Assembly: GCA_030142905.1 (NCBI GenBank)
Contig: JASJOG010000104.1
Coordinates: forward strand, 645,001 to 709,000
DNA: 64,000 bases
Reading direction: 5' to 3'
From: Heliopora coerulea
Taxonomy: Eukaryota > Cnidaria > Anthozoa > Scleralcyonacea > Helioporidae
The position numbers were made by a program, and so were the translations under genes. How positions within the stretch are numbered: the stretch's first letter is position 1; every line of letters begins with the position of its first letter. The notes beneath the pieces are model-generated. The model did not search any database, had not been told where the DNA came from, and saw nothing but the letters and a program-made list of their open reading frames with translations. Positions 11,951 through 24,300 of the stretch are shown in pieces.

Positions 11951-13478
11951 TTTGTACACTTCAAACAGATCGCTTATTACTGAATTGTGGTAATCATGCG
12001 ATAAATAAAAAGCCTGTCGAGGCCAAAATTCGGGCAGAAGAAGCGTCGGGGAAAACACACAGTTTTCTGGAAATTATATGCTGTCTCTCTGGGCAAATGG
12101 GCTCATTGGTACACATCGAATCTTCTGAATCCCTTACGGCGATGCATCTCATAAACTTACGAAAACCGGTGAAACGCTCGAACTATTGACGTACAAATAA
12201 CCAGATGTTGAGCGAAGGGTATCTGTGCATAGAATCTGTAGTTTTCTAATGACTTCCCCATTGAACCACGCACAGACGTGAATGATGGTTGGATATGTGC
12301 GCAAAGTGTAACCTTCTGATGACCATATGATGTACCAGCCAATAAATTACAAGTGATCTAACGCCGAGTGCAGGTTACAACACAAATTTTAGTTACTTCG
12401 GCACTGCACCAGCTAAACCTCCGTTTTAGCTCATGGTTCTTTCTCAGCGATGGCAAGCATTACGTCTTACAATTATTTTGAAAGAATATACCACAGCTAT
12501 CCCAAGTTAGTCGTGATTAATGTTTTTAATATTACGTTACATATATCCTGTTGATATTTCATTTTGGGCTTACCTTGACTGGATGAAATGTCTGAGGGCA
12601 TCTTCCATTAGTAAATTTTAAAATCTCTCGAAAGCATTTTCTGGCGTTCTGGTGTTAAGTTTGTTATCACTTCGTATGTAATATTGTGTGGGGAATATCG
12701 GACTGAGACATTGATTTTGTGGAAAGTTGTGTGAGATTACTAATGAGTCATATTTCCTCAACTCACCCAGGTTCACTGTTCATGGGATTACCAGAAAGTA
12801 AATGTGGGGAATCGTTGTTCCACACATAACCCTGTGTTGTTTAGGCAGTTTTTTTTCACGGAAATATCTGGTTACATGGGTTTCAGGTTTGGTTTTAAAT
12901 AAACAGGCATACGCCAATCATTCTACCTCACAGTTTGTCGATTAAACGTGGAAGTCATTTATAACCATTGATATTGACAGAGTGATTAACAATGTTTCGT
13001 CATTTTAACTAGTTTAAGACAACACCAAACAAGTTACTTGCTGTCAACTTGAGCACTTTCGTACGAAGTACTTGAACGACGTGCAAACATGAGAATATAC
13101 AAAACTAAATAGTAATTGATAGATAGTTCTTCACTGAATGCTAGTAGATAAGCACAGAGAGCAGATATTTATCTGATTGCAATGCAAAGAACTTGGAGTT
13201 AAAGATTTTGCATAGTAACTTTTCGCGATATCATTGGGAACCTGAATTTAGACTTGAACAGCTCATATTGACATTAGACTTAAATTGGGAGTTAGTGCTT
13301 AATTTTTCAGTCTTAATTGCCTGTTACGACGTGACCTGCCCTTGCGGACAAAGCTCGTGATAGCTCAGTTGCTGGGTAGACATTTTATCAAAATATTATA
13401 TGTTCCTTCCAACCATTTTCAGTAGATTGTATCGCGGTAAGGTTTACATCAACTTAGTGACTAACAAGTGGTGAATTA
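11951..13478. other. Intergenic, degenerate SINE fragment, otherwise featureless
   Basis: A decayed minus-strand piece of the tRNA-headed SINE is visible near 12158-12225 (GGTGAAACGCTCGAACTATTGA then CAGATGTTGAGCGAAGG), with another scrap (ACCTTCTGATGACCATATGA) near 12308. The rest is AT-rich with no supported gene. Confidence 0.5.
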
Positions 13479-13722
13479 AGCCTAGTTTACACGCAGCGAT
13501 ATATAATGACATAACCACAGGTCATACGAAAACAAAAAGACACTCAGTTTCTGTCGATACAAGGTCGATGGTGTGAACCAGGCAACATAACAACATACAA
13601 GGAACATAATGACGTGAAATAATGACATAAGGAATAATGACATAAGGAATAATGTGGATCTTTTCTTGATGTCGTTACGTTCATGTCCTTGTGTCATTAT
13701 CTCACTGGTGTGCACTAGGTTT
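13479..13722. repeat. Fold-back MITE-like element
   Basis: Starts CCTAGTTTACACGCAGCGAT and ends with the imperfect complement (CACTGGTGTGCACTAGG). ATGACATAAGGAATA units are repeated internally and matched by inverted TGTCGTTACGTTCATGTCCT-type sequence. No coding capacity. Confidence 0.6.
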
Positions 13723-14986
13723 TACAGTCTTCTTACATACATACGAGAACTTCATCTTTCCTCCAAAATGCTTTATTCGTTGAATTTTCTGTCACATAAT
13801 GTACAGAAAGTAAACACTGCAAACAGGGCCAATGTTAGAAAAACCCAGGAGCCATGTAGACTAGCTATTAGCAGTTTTCAATTTTCCATATCGCCGTAAT
13901 GTTCGAACCTTACCCAGATAAAACTTAACATTAATTATTTCCAAGAGCTTGTATGAAAATTAACGACGACAAAGTGTACACTCAACTGCTCAAAAAGTCT
14001 TGAACTTTATCCTAAGACTTGACCATTTACAATTGAGTTTCCAGCAAATAAGCTTTGTGTTTGAGCGACCAACGTACGTAACTACTTAAATTGCAAGTAC
14101 ACTGGCCAAAGGTTTTGGTTCAAATATTCGGCATCACATCGATATTGTCATACAACTGTCAGGCATTGGTGTATAATCATGTCATTAGTTAAGCTGGCTT
14201 CCTGCAATTTCCATTTCTACGTGCTGAAATAGGTAGGACTGTCATTTTTAAACATCTCTGTCATTAAAATAATTATATATACAGTACAGAGTATATAAAA
14301 TTGTGCAGTTATTTATTGCTACCATGGTGAAAAAGCGTTGGAACTTTGGCATATTTTCACGATTGTCCCCATTAAGACACATTATCTTCGGTTTTCTTCG
14401 GGGAATTTGCCTGGAAATTGGTGTCAGGATAGATATTTCAGTAAAGAATCATATCAAGAAATGTTACGAGAGGTTATCGCAACAGATTTTTCGCAAAGTT
14501 AGTGAATTAAAAAATCCTGCAAGAGGTAAAAATCTGAAAATTAAATATGTTTTTACACTTTATCGACTTGCTTTACTTCACAAGTTTTATAGAAATGAAC
14601 CGAAACAAACACCTAAAAATTCAACATTTTCATTGAAGTTGACGGAGTCGTCGTAATAGAATAACAACTTGACAAGATCACTATCGACGCATGTGTAGCG
14701 TGCCATATTTAGTTACTAGTCCCCTGTTAACAATTACCCCAGGGGACCACCTTAATTGCCACCTTACTTGTACCATGCTGATCCTCGTAGGGAACACAAG
14801 GGCTAAGAGTATTCATTCTTCTAAAAATTTAACCTATGGTTCTAAAAGGCTGTCAAAATGAACAGAAACACATCGACCTTTATTTTTCTATTCCCAGGCT
14901 TCACTGCTTCAGCTGAGCAGTTTTACGAAATATTTCTGTGTTGATCGGGTCATAAAGTACTTGCTAGCCTACCACCCAAACCAAAC
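13723..14986. other. Intergenic upstream of ANKRD66-like gene
   Basis: Holds one open frame of 117 codons at 14303-14656 (plus) that is lysine/arginine-rich and matches nothing I know, so I do not call it a gene. Promoter elements of the downstream gene are not obvious; no TATA box in the 60 bases before its ATG. Confidence 0.35.
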
Positions 14987-16569
14987 ATGAGTGATAGCGA
15001 AAATTCTGCCCAAAGACACAGCGCACAAGTTGTCATGGAGCTTCTTCTTCATGAAGCCGCGAGCAAAGGCGACGATAAAAAGATCGAAGAATTGGAGGTG
15101 TATTTGAGAAAAGGAAGAATATTGATAAACCAACCGGATGTTGAGTGGGGAAACAGGACCCCCCTGCACTGGGCAGCAGAACGAGGTACGGTATAAGACA
15201 AGACAAGAAAATACAATTTATTTGCACTAACAAACTAACACATTAGTTACAATAAATCGAAAAATTATAAAACAAGTAGTAGCGATAGGGCACCTAAACG
15301 AACTATATAGAGTTAAACAAGTCAGGTGCCCCATCAATGATAGTTGTAATAAGATGTAGATAGGCGAAATACAGTACGTACCATAACAAATTACAATAAT
15401 TAATCAATACTTGTATTTAACGTACAGACAATTGTTTCGCAAAGGTGCAAACTTCTGATAACTGGAGCGACTCTCTGACCATCTGTGTGTCACGGTAATT
15501 CAACGTTTATTTCTGTTTATAAAACAAAACTTATCCTACGCACGTTCTTATTGGACGAGCCTTATTTTCTCTCAGAGTACAGAGACACGGTTTACGTCAT
15601 TTTCATTTTTGTATTAAAGTGCAGAGACATGGATGACATCACGGAAACTCGAAAATACCTTGGTTATTTTATAAAACAAATAGAAAGTAGTTTTCGTATC
15701 TCTGTACTGTGATAGAAACATTCATGACTTCATTTCAATCGGAATATATAAAATACCTTTCCACTAAATGTTTTTCCGGTTGAAATGGCCTTATTCATGT
15801 TTTTCTCAGAGCACAGAGAAATGAAAGCGATTTGCTATTTGTTAAATTTGCCTTTCTGAAATTTTTGGTTGGAGCAAACAAATAATTTCCTGCAGTCAAT
15901 ATAAATCCATTTTGGGTTTCCAGGAAACCCTCGAAGTATTAAACTTCTCCTTGAAGCCGGAGCCAACCCGAGCGCAAAAATGATTGGAGGATGGACACCG
16001 GCTCACTGCGCCGCCGAGGCGGGAAGAGCCGACAATTTGCGAATGCTTATCGACTTTCATACACCGATTGATGCAGTTGATGACTACGGCGATACTCCCC
16101 GAAGATTAGCGGAGATTTACGGAGAAAAGGAATGTGCTGAATTACTAAAAAGGTGAGTTAACGAAAAGTTGGTATAAATATTTGAAGAAGGGACGGTCGT
16201 CTGAATTACAGTTAATTATTTTTTATTAAAATCAGCTTTTATTTTCATCTTGAAATTTTATAACTAGATTGGCTTGGAAAAACTGGCTCTCCATGCTTAA
16301 ATCTATATCTATACATGAATATAAAATCAATGTCCCGCAAAACAAGCGGAACAAAGCCAAGAGCACAAACCATGAGTTTAAAATATTTTTAATGCCTACG
16401 TTTCGTTGCATCTCGCAACATCGTCAGAGCTAGTGTGGCAAGGCTCAATGTTTGTGCTCATAGTTTTGTTCCACTTGTCTTGCTGAGCATTGGTTTTTAT
16501 GTTCACATTATGGTTCCCGCCTGGTCCCTCAACTGTCACTCTCTGTCTATGTGTGTGTGTGTGTGTGTG

Positions 16570-16618
<49 letters not shown>

Positions 16619-17549
16619 GTGTATGTATATGTGTATGTATACGTATATGTGTATGTATATATATACATATGTATATACATGTGTATTATATATATACATA
16701 CACATATACATATACATATATACATATATAGGCCCTATTGGGCCTCATCAGTGTAGTGCTGATGAGCAGGATGGAGTAGCCTACATTATATAGGCAACTC
16801 AAATGTCCCACGTTTGTGGTACATCTAAGCCATGCCAGAGCGCTCTAACTAGAGACTAGTGAGCGTGCGCAAATGCACTGGCGGCATGACTCATCCTGTA
16901 GAGCGCTATATATATATATATATATAGGCGATAGCCGAGTATTTTAGAGCCGATAAAGCAAGTACTGCGAGTTTTTTAGATGTCTTCTAAAATGAAGCTC
17001 CTAATACGCTAATTCGCGAAGAAAGTTTGGAAATTTATCTTTTGTAAGCCGAAAAAAATGAACTTCTTCTCCACAAATAAAGGTACACGTGTCTTTATCA
17101 CATATAAAGACCCGACACGGTTATGACTTTCTTTTGTATTTTTCTCACGAATTATTAATGAATTTTAGAAATATATATGTACTTATACCTGTATCTTTAT
17201 CGATCTATATCTATCAACATCTACCGATATCTGTCCGTCTGTCTGTCTATCTGTGTTTGTCAGCCTTTCTGTCTTTCTATCTATGAATCTATGATAAGTT
17301 TATATATACACATATATACATAAATCCTTTTTGTTAAGGTTCACGTATACATGCCAGCACATACACACGAATCTGTACGTTAACCAAATTGTCGTTCACT
17401 CTATTTAAATGTTCCTACTTCATGGTTTCTCCTTCAGAGCTGAAGAAAACCCTGTCCTATCATACTCTTTCAAAAGCAAAAGACTATGGCGGACTGTGCA
17501 ATCATTTACGGAGGAGGTCCAAGAAACCACCAGAAAGATTAGCAAATGA
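14987..17549 (+). CDS. ankrd66: ANKRD66-like ankyrin repeat protein (3 exons, complete)
   Basis: Exons 14987-15185, 15924-16152 and 17438-17549 total 540 nt (179 residues plus stop). Phases agree at both introns (1 and 2) with clean GTACGG/CAG and GTGAGT/CAG sites. The protein is mainly ankyrin repeats: [17 protein letters not shown], a [10 protein letters not shown] helix, then [20 protein letters not shown], and a last repeat [20 protein letters not shown]. The order and wording of these repeats (TPLHWAA, GWTPAH.AAE.G, DAxDxxGDTPxRxAxIYGxK) match vertebrate ANKRD66, which has the same compact layout. The C-terminal exon is short and charged ([19 protein letters not shown]). Function of this family is largely unknown; ankyrins suggest a protein-binding scaffold. 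No signal peptide or membrane span. Confidence 0.88.
16540..16740. repeat. (GT)n/(AT)n microsatellite
   Basis: A GT run (16550-16570) passes into AT and GTAT repeats up to about 16735, in the last intron of the ANKRD66-like gene. A further AT run lies at 16908-16926. Open frames made of Y/I/C/V alternation here are artefacts. Confidence 0.95.
16727..16754 (-). ncRNA. Partial hammerhead-like motif
   Basis: On the minus strand CACTGATGAGGCCCAATAGGGCC has an intact CTGATGA box and a GGCCC/GGGCC helix II. The expected GAAAC box is replaced by CTATATA of the adjoining microsatellite, so this looks like an eroded copy. The same GAGGCCCAATAGGCC hairpin recurs at 37927-37948 with the GAAAC box present. 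Confidence 0.3.
17210..17290. repeat. (CTGT/CTAT)n low-complexity stretch
   Basis: Degenerate tetranucleotide repeat on the plus strand, of the CTGTCTGTCTAT type. Related stretches occur at 37010-37170 and 48160-48215. Confidence 0.7.
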
Positions 17550-19240
17550 ATGGTTAAAGTCTAATATTAACGTTTGTGCTCGAACTTAAAAAAGAAGGCA
17601 GAACATCTCAGTTTTGACCTAGTAGCATAAAGAAATACATTGACAAATTTTCTTTTTAAAAAAGCACTGTAGTTGGCGCATGGTTTAGATTGCCGATCCA
17701 TGACAGGAGAATTTAGGGATTTGGTTCGTTTGAAATTCTCACCATTAAAAACAAGAAATAGAGTATTAAGGTTTTTCTGAGGCTATTACAGGATCAATGT
17801 AGCTGTATGGTTAGTTCTGTCTTCCCCTCAAACATCGACCTATTACGCGAGGTCATTCGTATTCACGTTACACTCCGACGGATGACCTTCGCGTGAAATG
17901 TCAGTCTCTTCTCGGGTAAGTTTTGGCAATTCCTTCCCTTTTGGCTTTTTACGCATAATTCACTCGGAGACGTTTGGCAAAAGTCCTTTTCGTATCCATT
18001 GGCAGATTCAGAGTGATATTACGTTTTGAAAGTTATAATGGTTTATAGATGTTACAGGCTGCAAGAAAAATTGTGTAATGAAAGAGAATTTTAAGATAAC
18101 GTTAATTCTCATGACCTTCTGCAAAGTGAATTTCGATAAGGATGTTTTTACGTCTTACTTTCATTAAGATGAATTAACGAGAGATTTTATTTTGCTCGAC
18201 GTATCAGTATTTCACGAGCAACGTAAAATACTGTTGTTAATTTAAAGAAGAGAATTTTTCCTGGGTCCAAGAAAATTTATATTTTAACAAGTCATTCAAG
18301 TGTCAAAGAAAATTTTGATTCGTTGATTCATTTTAAACTGTCTCGGGAGACATTATTATTGTTGGCGGTTTTTATGCTGGTAATTTAGACGAATTTCTGT
18401 CCCAAATCAACCAAGCTTTTCTGCCTGATCATATGAGAGATCTTTGAGGCTTTCTTCAGATGCTTTTATATTAGTTTTTAAATCAGGTTTACGCATCAGT
18501 TTTTTTCTTCAAGTTTTTTAGCCGCACACTAAAGGAACGTAAACAACATAATTTCATTCTGTATAGATGGACACGGCTGCCGCTCGCGTTTCTCCTCGAA
18601 TGCCGAAAAGCAGAAAGCCAAAACGACGCGACAATATCGTTAAACAAAAAAAAATAAAACCGCAAGGCCGTTGGGACGAATGTTTAACAATTTTCTCCTT
18701 TACTTCCAGAGGACGGTTAGAACTCCGAAAAGGACTCTGCAACATTAGTCATTTCGTTTCAGATTTCTGTTTCTATAAGCACCATCTATATTTGTAATTG
18801 CTATGATAACATAGCATTTATATAACTACTCTATGAATAGAAATATTGCTTTTCGCAAACCAGCGTCATAGACAGACAGTTAAACAGACCGATGAAAAAT
18901 CAGTGCTGAGGACTAGTTACGAGTTAACTCATCGATATAAATAGTTGTTTTTCATTCAAATAACTTGGTAAATTGTGCACAGAAATCAACAGCGAGTGTT
19001 AAGTCGGTTTGCGGGAAACAATTTTGAAAAATAGGGTTAATTTTGGCGATGAATAAGCTAGTAAACAAACTGCACGTAGCGACAACTTGACACTTAACTG
19101 ACAACAGGATGACAAAATTCTGATGGCCAGGACTTTATTTCTGTCCATGATCTCTTTACTATGAACAAACCAAACTTAAATCTTCTCCGTCAAACCCGGT
19201 GTTTTCCTTGGCTTAATCCAATGCCTGCCGATAACTTTAA
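17550..19240. other. Intergenic, no supported gene
   Basis: AT-rich. The only open frame of note is a basic 76-codon frame at 18567-18797 (plus) with no recognised domain and no splice context; I do not call it a gene. Confidence 0.4.
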
Positions 19241-19241
19241 A

Positions 19242-19386
19242 ATATAATATAAAACAAACTCCACAAAGAAACATCTTGGTACCTAAAATATGAGTAAAAA
19301 ACACAAGACAAAATCAATTCTGTCTTGCGCTTTTACTCATATTTTGGGTACCAAGATGCTTCTTTTTGGAATTTGTTTTATATCAT
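19242..19386. repeat. Long inverted repeat
   Basis: The left arm (ATATAAAACAAACTCC, AAGAAACATCTTGGTACC, AAAATATGAGTAAAA) and right arm (TTTTACTCATATTTTGGGTA, CCAAGATGCTTCTTT, GGAATTTGTTTTATAT) are reverse complements with a short centre containing ACAAGACAAAATCAATTCTG. Same size class as the other fold-back elements, different sequence. Confidence 0.85.
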
Positions 19387-19920
19387 GTTCCTTTCCTTAA
19401 TTTCAGTGCTATCTCGCGTGTAACATTTAAGCATGGTTTCAAACATGAGTACATTGCACAATGTGGCCTGTACCGTGGCCACACCTTTCCGGGGGTATTC
19501 TAAGAGTACAAAGCGCGGGCAATTTTAATTTTTGTGTTTAGGATAAGCCAACTCGAGAACTTTTGTTTCTCACAGGCCCCATGAAACAGACTCTGAAGTG
19601 TTTTAAGATGATTTGCGCAGAAGTTCTGACAGTAACGTCCCGGACGTTTTTGGAACGCTGTCCTACCGTATCCCCCATTGTTTCTCACATTCCCTCACAT
19701 TCCTTCACAGTCCCCCTGCAGATACCACTCTGAATGGCACATTATGACCGAACTTTCAGCCCTGGTTTATCGAAAACCGATTAGTGTAAATCCTGGGTTG
19801 AACGTTGATCTGTCTTTTTAGTCCCGTATTTTGGGCTGACCGTTTCATTTCTAACTTTTTTTCTCTGCTTTGCGAACAATGTGCAAAAAGGTTTGAACCA
19901 TTTGTCTGAACTTTTAAACA

Positions 19921-20048
19921 AAGCCAAATCAAACACTTAAATATGGAAATGAGCTGTAGTGCAATATAAAATTAAATGTAGATGTAACTACATTTAATTT
20001 TATACTGCATTACAGCTCGTTTTCACATTTAAGTGTTTGATTTGGCTT
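19921..20048. repeat. Long near-perfect inverted repeat
   Basis: Arms of about 60 bases (AAGCCAAATCAAACACTTAA at the left end; TTAAGTGTTTGATTTGGCTT at the right) separated by only about 8 bases (GATGTAAC). In RNA this would be a long, almost complete hairpin. Confidence 0.88.
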
Positions 20049-21290
20049 CATTTAGAAGGAGAGTGTGTAGGCAATTCAGAAATGGCGATTAAACTAGAGG
20101 CCAAATGATCGTTCCAGGACCGCCTCATGTGCAGAGGGATGATGTGTACCAATGGTTATCCAAAATCCAGAATTATCAAAACGTTAGAAAATGTACCTAC
20201 TATAAACGAAAATAACATAGAAGACCATACATTCATTAATGAAAATTACACTTATCAAATAACTGATGATTCTAGTAGCGCCGACAGGCAGGCGGGGAGG
20301 CTAAAAGGTACGGTATGGTTAACTGAAATTTCTCTTTTGCGAGCCTGACGTTTCCGAGTTAAGCAATCATGATGAAAATGACGTCTTGGATTTCCACAAA
20401 ATTTGGGAGCATAGTGTTCGTATAATGCGGAGCCAAATTGGCATTTCGCACCGGGTAACGAAATCAACCAAGACAAAACGGTGTGCAGATGGACATATTT
20501 CAGTTTTAAGTCGGTAAAGACAGCAAAGTCATTAGCATAAAAGGAAAAGATGATAGACCGAATGACTTCTAGGGAATGGATGTCTGAGCCCAAATGAAAA
20601 GTATTCAGATCTATTTTTAGAAAATTACCATTTTCGTGTTTTTGAGTAAAATTTTAATCATTTGAGAGCACACGGTCAAGTTTATGTGATTCAAGGACTA
20701 ATATTATTCATAATTCATGAAAACGGAAATGTTATGAATGTCTGTAAATCATGAACGTGCAGGTTGAAGTTCCAGTGTAATGAGGAAATACCTTCAATAC
20801 TTTATATTGATAAGTTATTTAAGACAGAACGTCACTGAAGTTGATACTTCAAGTTAAAGTATGTCATTAAAACAGTTTCTTTGAACAGGAACCGGAGCTG
20901 TGCATAAAATTTTAGACTCGACCGTGCAATGTGGTTCCATGATTGTACAGCTGGTTAGTTGTTTAAATTAACGACAGGTGGTGTGGGTTAAAAAGCATTT
21001 TGCCGAAAGAGGCTGCGATACGTAGGTTTAAAACCTAAACTGAGATTCTGGGGGCGTTCGGGGATTTTCGCTTCATGTTTTAGAAAAACCGCTTTGGCAA
21101 TCCACCGGGAAAACTGGCCTGGATAGATCGCGTGCCGCGAGTTGATATAACACCTGCGTGCACTGGGTAATCGCACCTTGTGATTGGTTAAAACTGCACT
21201 TGTTTCGTCATTGAAAAACAACTTAGCTGACTCCAGTCTGTCTCGGTGGGAGGTGCAAAATTTTAGACGCAGGGAAATTTGTCCAGAATT
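20049..21290. other. Intergenic, upstream flank of the pseudoprotease gene
   Basis: Only short open frames, none with recognisable content. No repeats detected by eye. Confidence 0.35.
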
Positions 21291-21293
21291 GGC

Positions 21294-21299
21294 TATAAA
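21294..21299 (+). promoter_or_regulatory. TATA box
   Basis: TATAAA within GGCTATAAAGAG lies 37 bases before the ATG at 21336, giving a very short 5' leader if used with normal spacing. A TATA promoter suits a regulated, tissue-specific secreted protein. Confidence 0.5.
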
Positions 21300-21335
21300 G
21301 AGCTTTTCGGTTTGAAGTGGGTTGGCAGAAAGGGC

Positions 21336-24300
21336 ATGTCTCGGTTAACGTCATACTTCATGAGTGACAATATGAAGTTTGCTAAGATGATGACAGTGTT
21401 CGGTTTTCTGCAGGTAAGAATAAATTGCCAACGCAATTAAAAATCCAATAACTTTCATGGCTTAAAAAATTGGAAAGGTACATAAAAATAATCTTAATTT
21501 CTTTCTTGCGACTCTTCTGTAGCTATGTTGGTCAGTTAATGTCATGGGAGGTAAGACTATTTGATCGAGTTTTGAGATAGTTGAATTTATGGTCTGAATA
21601 CAGTGGAAAATACGACGACATCAGCAAAGACATTACTTTGAGCCAGGTGCAACAAATTTAGAGAAAACATATTCTATCCAATACCGGCTTGATATAAAAT
21701 AATGGTCACATATTTTGGATCAAGTTTATCGAATGATTTCATCCTCTAAATGGACATAATGAAGTGGATAAGCCACTAACGAATTGTTCATAAAAAAATT
21801 AATTCCTGATTCCTGATAACCCTGGCAGTGTAGAGTTGCTGAACAAGATCGCAGACACTCAACGACAAGCTTACCCAATCTACAAGCAAACCCTGCAAAG
21901 AGAAACGACAACATCACGTTTAATTTAAACGAAGCTATTCTTGACATCTGTAGTAATTACAATCTTTCTGCGGCAATTGAAGGCCAAAACTGAAGGTTGG
22001 TTATCTAAAATTGAAACTTAAATAAATTTTATCGATTTTATAATCGATGGAGCATTATTAATGTGTCTTGTAAGGAAAGAACGCTCAGATTACATAACTC
22101 CATCATTAAAATCACCAAAGCGGGCTATAAAGATCCCTCAGCTAACGAAAAACATCTTGACTTCTCAAGTAACAATCCAATTACTTAAAGGCATGTCAAC
22201 CAACCTCGTGGGCCGTCTTAACTCCGTAGTAATTTCTTAAACGTTTACCATGACAGTTAATGGTTTATCTTTCCGTTTGGTTTATGCAAGTTTTCTTTCA
22301 AAAATGCAGAGGAGTGGAATTTAACTCATAAATTATGCTTTAAATGACAACCGTTGTAAATGCGAAATCACGGAACGTGACACCAGAATCCAGCCGTTTA
22401 TTTCAACATAATACTCGTAAGGAATGTAACTTTTATCAACTTTTTTTATACTTGCTCGATCACCTTCTGCCGTTGATATTTAGTCATCAGTGAGATTTAA
22501 AATCTTGCAGTCTTTCTTTTTCCTGAAGTTACCAATTAATTGAGTGCCAAAACCATCTTTGCAGCTATCCTCAATTAAGAGGCAAAAACTTCTAAATACT
22601 TTAGCAGCTGAAAACCATACTGTAACGTAACGGAACGACGAAAAATATTCATGTAATATTGTAGACATAACGGTAGAGCATAAATGTAAGTCAATTTTGG
22701 AACTTCCTAGTAAATGTAACCGATGCATTCAAACTGTCATGCAACCGTTGCAGCGCTTCTCGTAGTGTAAAGGCAAAACTCCCTTCTCTCTTTTCAGTAT
22801 ACCGATAAGACGATGTAAATCTTGATCAAATGGCTAGCACTTCGAAATTTTTGTGCGAGACAAATCATTGCGCAATGCGCGGACATGTTGTTAGTATTGT
22901 CGTGACAAGGTTAAGCACTTCTCTAAGTTCAAATTCCAAACGATTCTTCTTTCCAACAGACCGAACATTCCTGCAGCCAGCAATTAATTTTGAGGATATA
23001 GCAACCAGAAAAAGAAAAGGTTACCCTTATCCCTTCTTTCCAAAAAGGAGGTATATATGAATGTGGTAGGCGTAAGTCTATTGAATATTGGAATGGTTTA
23101 GCAATCTAATTTAGATTAAATAATTTGATAAAGGCAAACTTTCGATTGTTAGAAATCATTTTTTGAATACTAAATATTTATTGATTTGGAAATATGGCTG
23201 ATGACAAAAATTAGTTTGACCTTTCTAGCCTTGGCCGTAAACTAAAAAAACCACAGCGGCGTTGAAAAAATTTACATACGTTGACTGTTGCACATTTTTG
23301 GAAAGACCATATATTCGGCCTAAAGAAGTATTTAAGCAACGATATATGGGAGTCCAGTATTTATTCGAGCAACTAAGTGAAAAAAGCCAAAGTTATGGCT
23401 TAGTATACATAGAGGGAATCCTTCATCTACAAATAAAACAGTATTATAAGATTACGACTCTAAATTTCGCTTTGGCATTCCTTCGCGATGGTCGAGAAGC
23501 CAGCATTCAACCTGGGGAAGGCTTAGTCATTATTTATATAGTCATCATAAATAAAACATCATTTCTACATCGTCTGGCAAGCTTTTATTGCGCAAACCAA
23601 TCTTCAGTGAGAACCAATAAACAAAACACTGAATTCAACAACAGTTTTGTTCGCACAGATGCAAATTGGTTCGGGGAAAATGTTTTCCTGAAAGTATTAA
23701 TGTGTTTCCCATTACTAAGTGAAGACATCCTTCCTCGACATCATAATAAATTTAGATAATAATCAAAAGTGAATTTACCGTCTACGGAAACAATTGCAGG
23801 GACGGTTCCACTTGAGGATCAAACTCAGGGTTGCTAGGAAAAACGGAGGACACACGCTCGTGGCCTGAAACTAAACATCCTGTACAACTATTACGCACGG
23901 CTGCGAAAAGACTTTAAAGATCTTTGTAGGACTTCTTAAAATGGTTGGACATTAGAACGTTTACAAGTATTGGACGAGATCTCAACAGCAGTCCATTGAT
24001 AAGCGGTTGTAAGCTCAATCTAGAAAGCGGCTCAAATCAAAAGGGTGAGCCAAGGTTACGTAGTAGAAACATGCAGGTCTCAATATCTCAAACTTCGATA
24101 AGACTTTAAATTTTTAATTGATTTCTTTGTTTGTAGATAAATTAGCGGTAAAAAAAAAGTGGAGTGTAAAGTTCAATGAACTTTATGAGACCAACAGCTC
24201 CGATACACCAGCAGACTAAATAGCCAAAAGAAGTGGCAGGGACAAGTTAAAGTTCGACAAAGTTAATAATTCGGTACCACAGACTTAATCCATTAAGTTC

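Noticed and set aside
16396..16793. Open frames of alternating Y/I/C/V on both strands
   Set aside because: Translation of a GT/AT microsatellite; all frames stay open because the repeat lacks stops.
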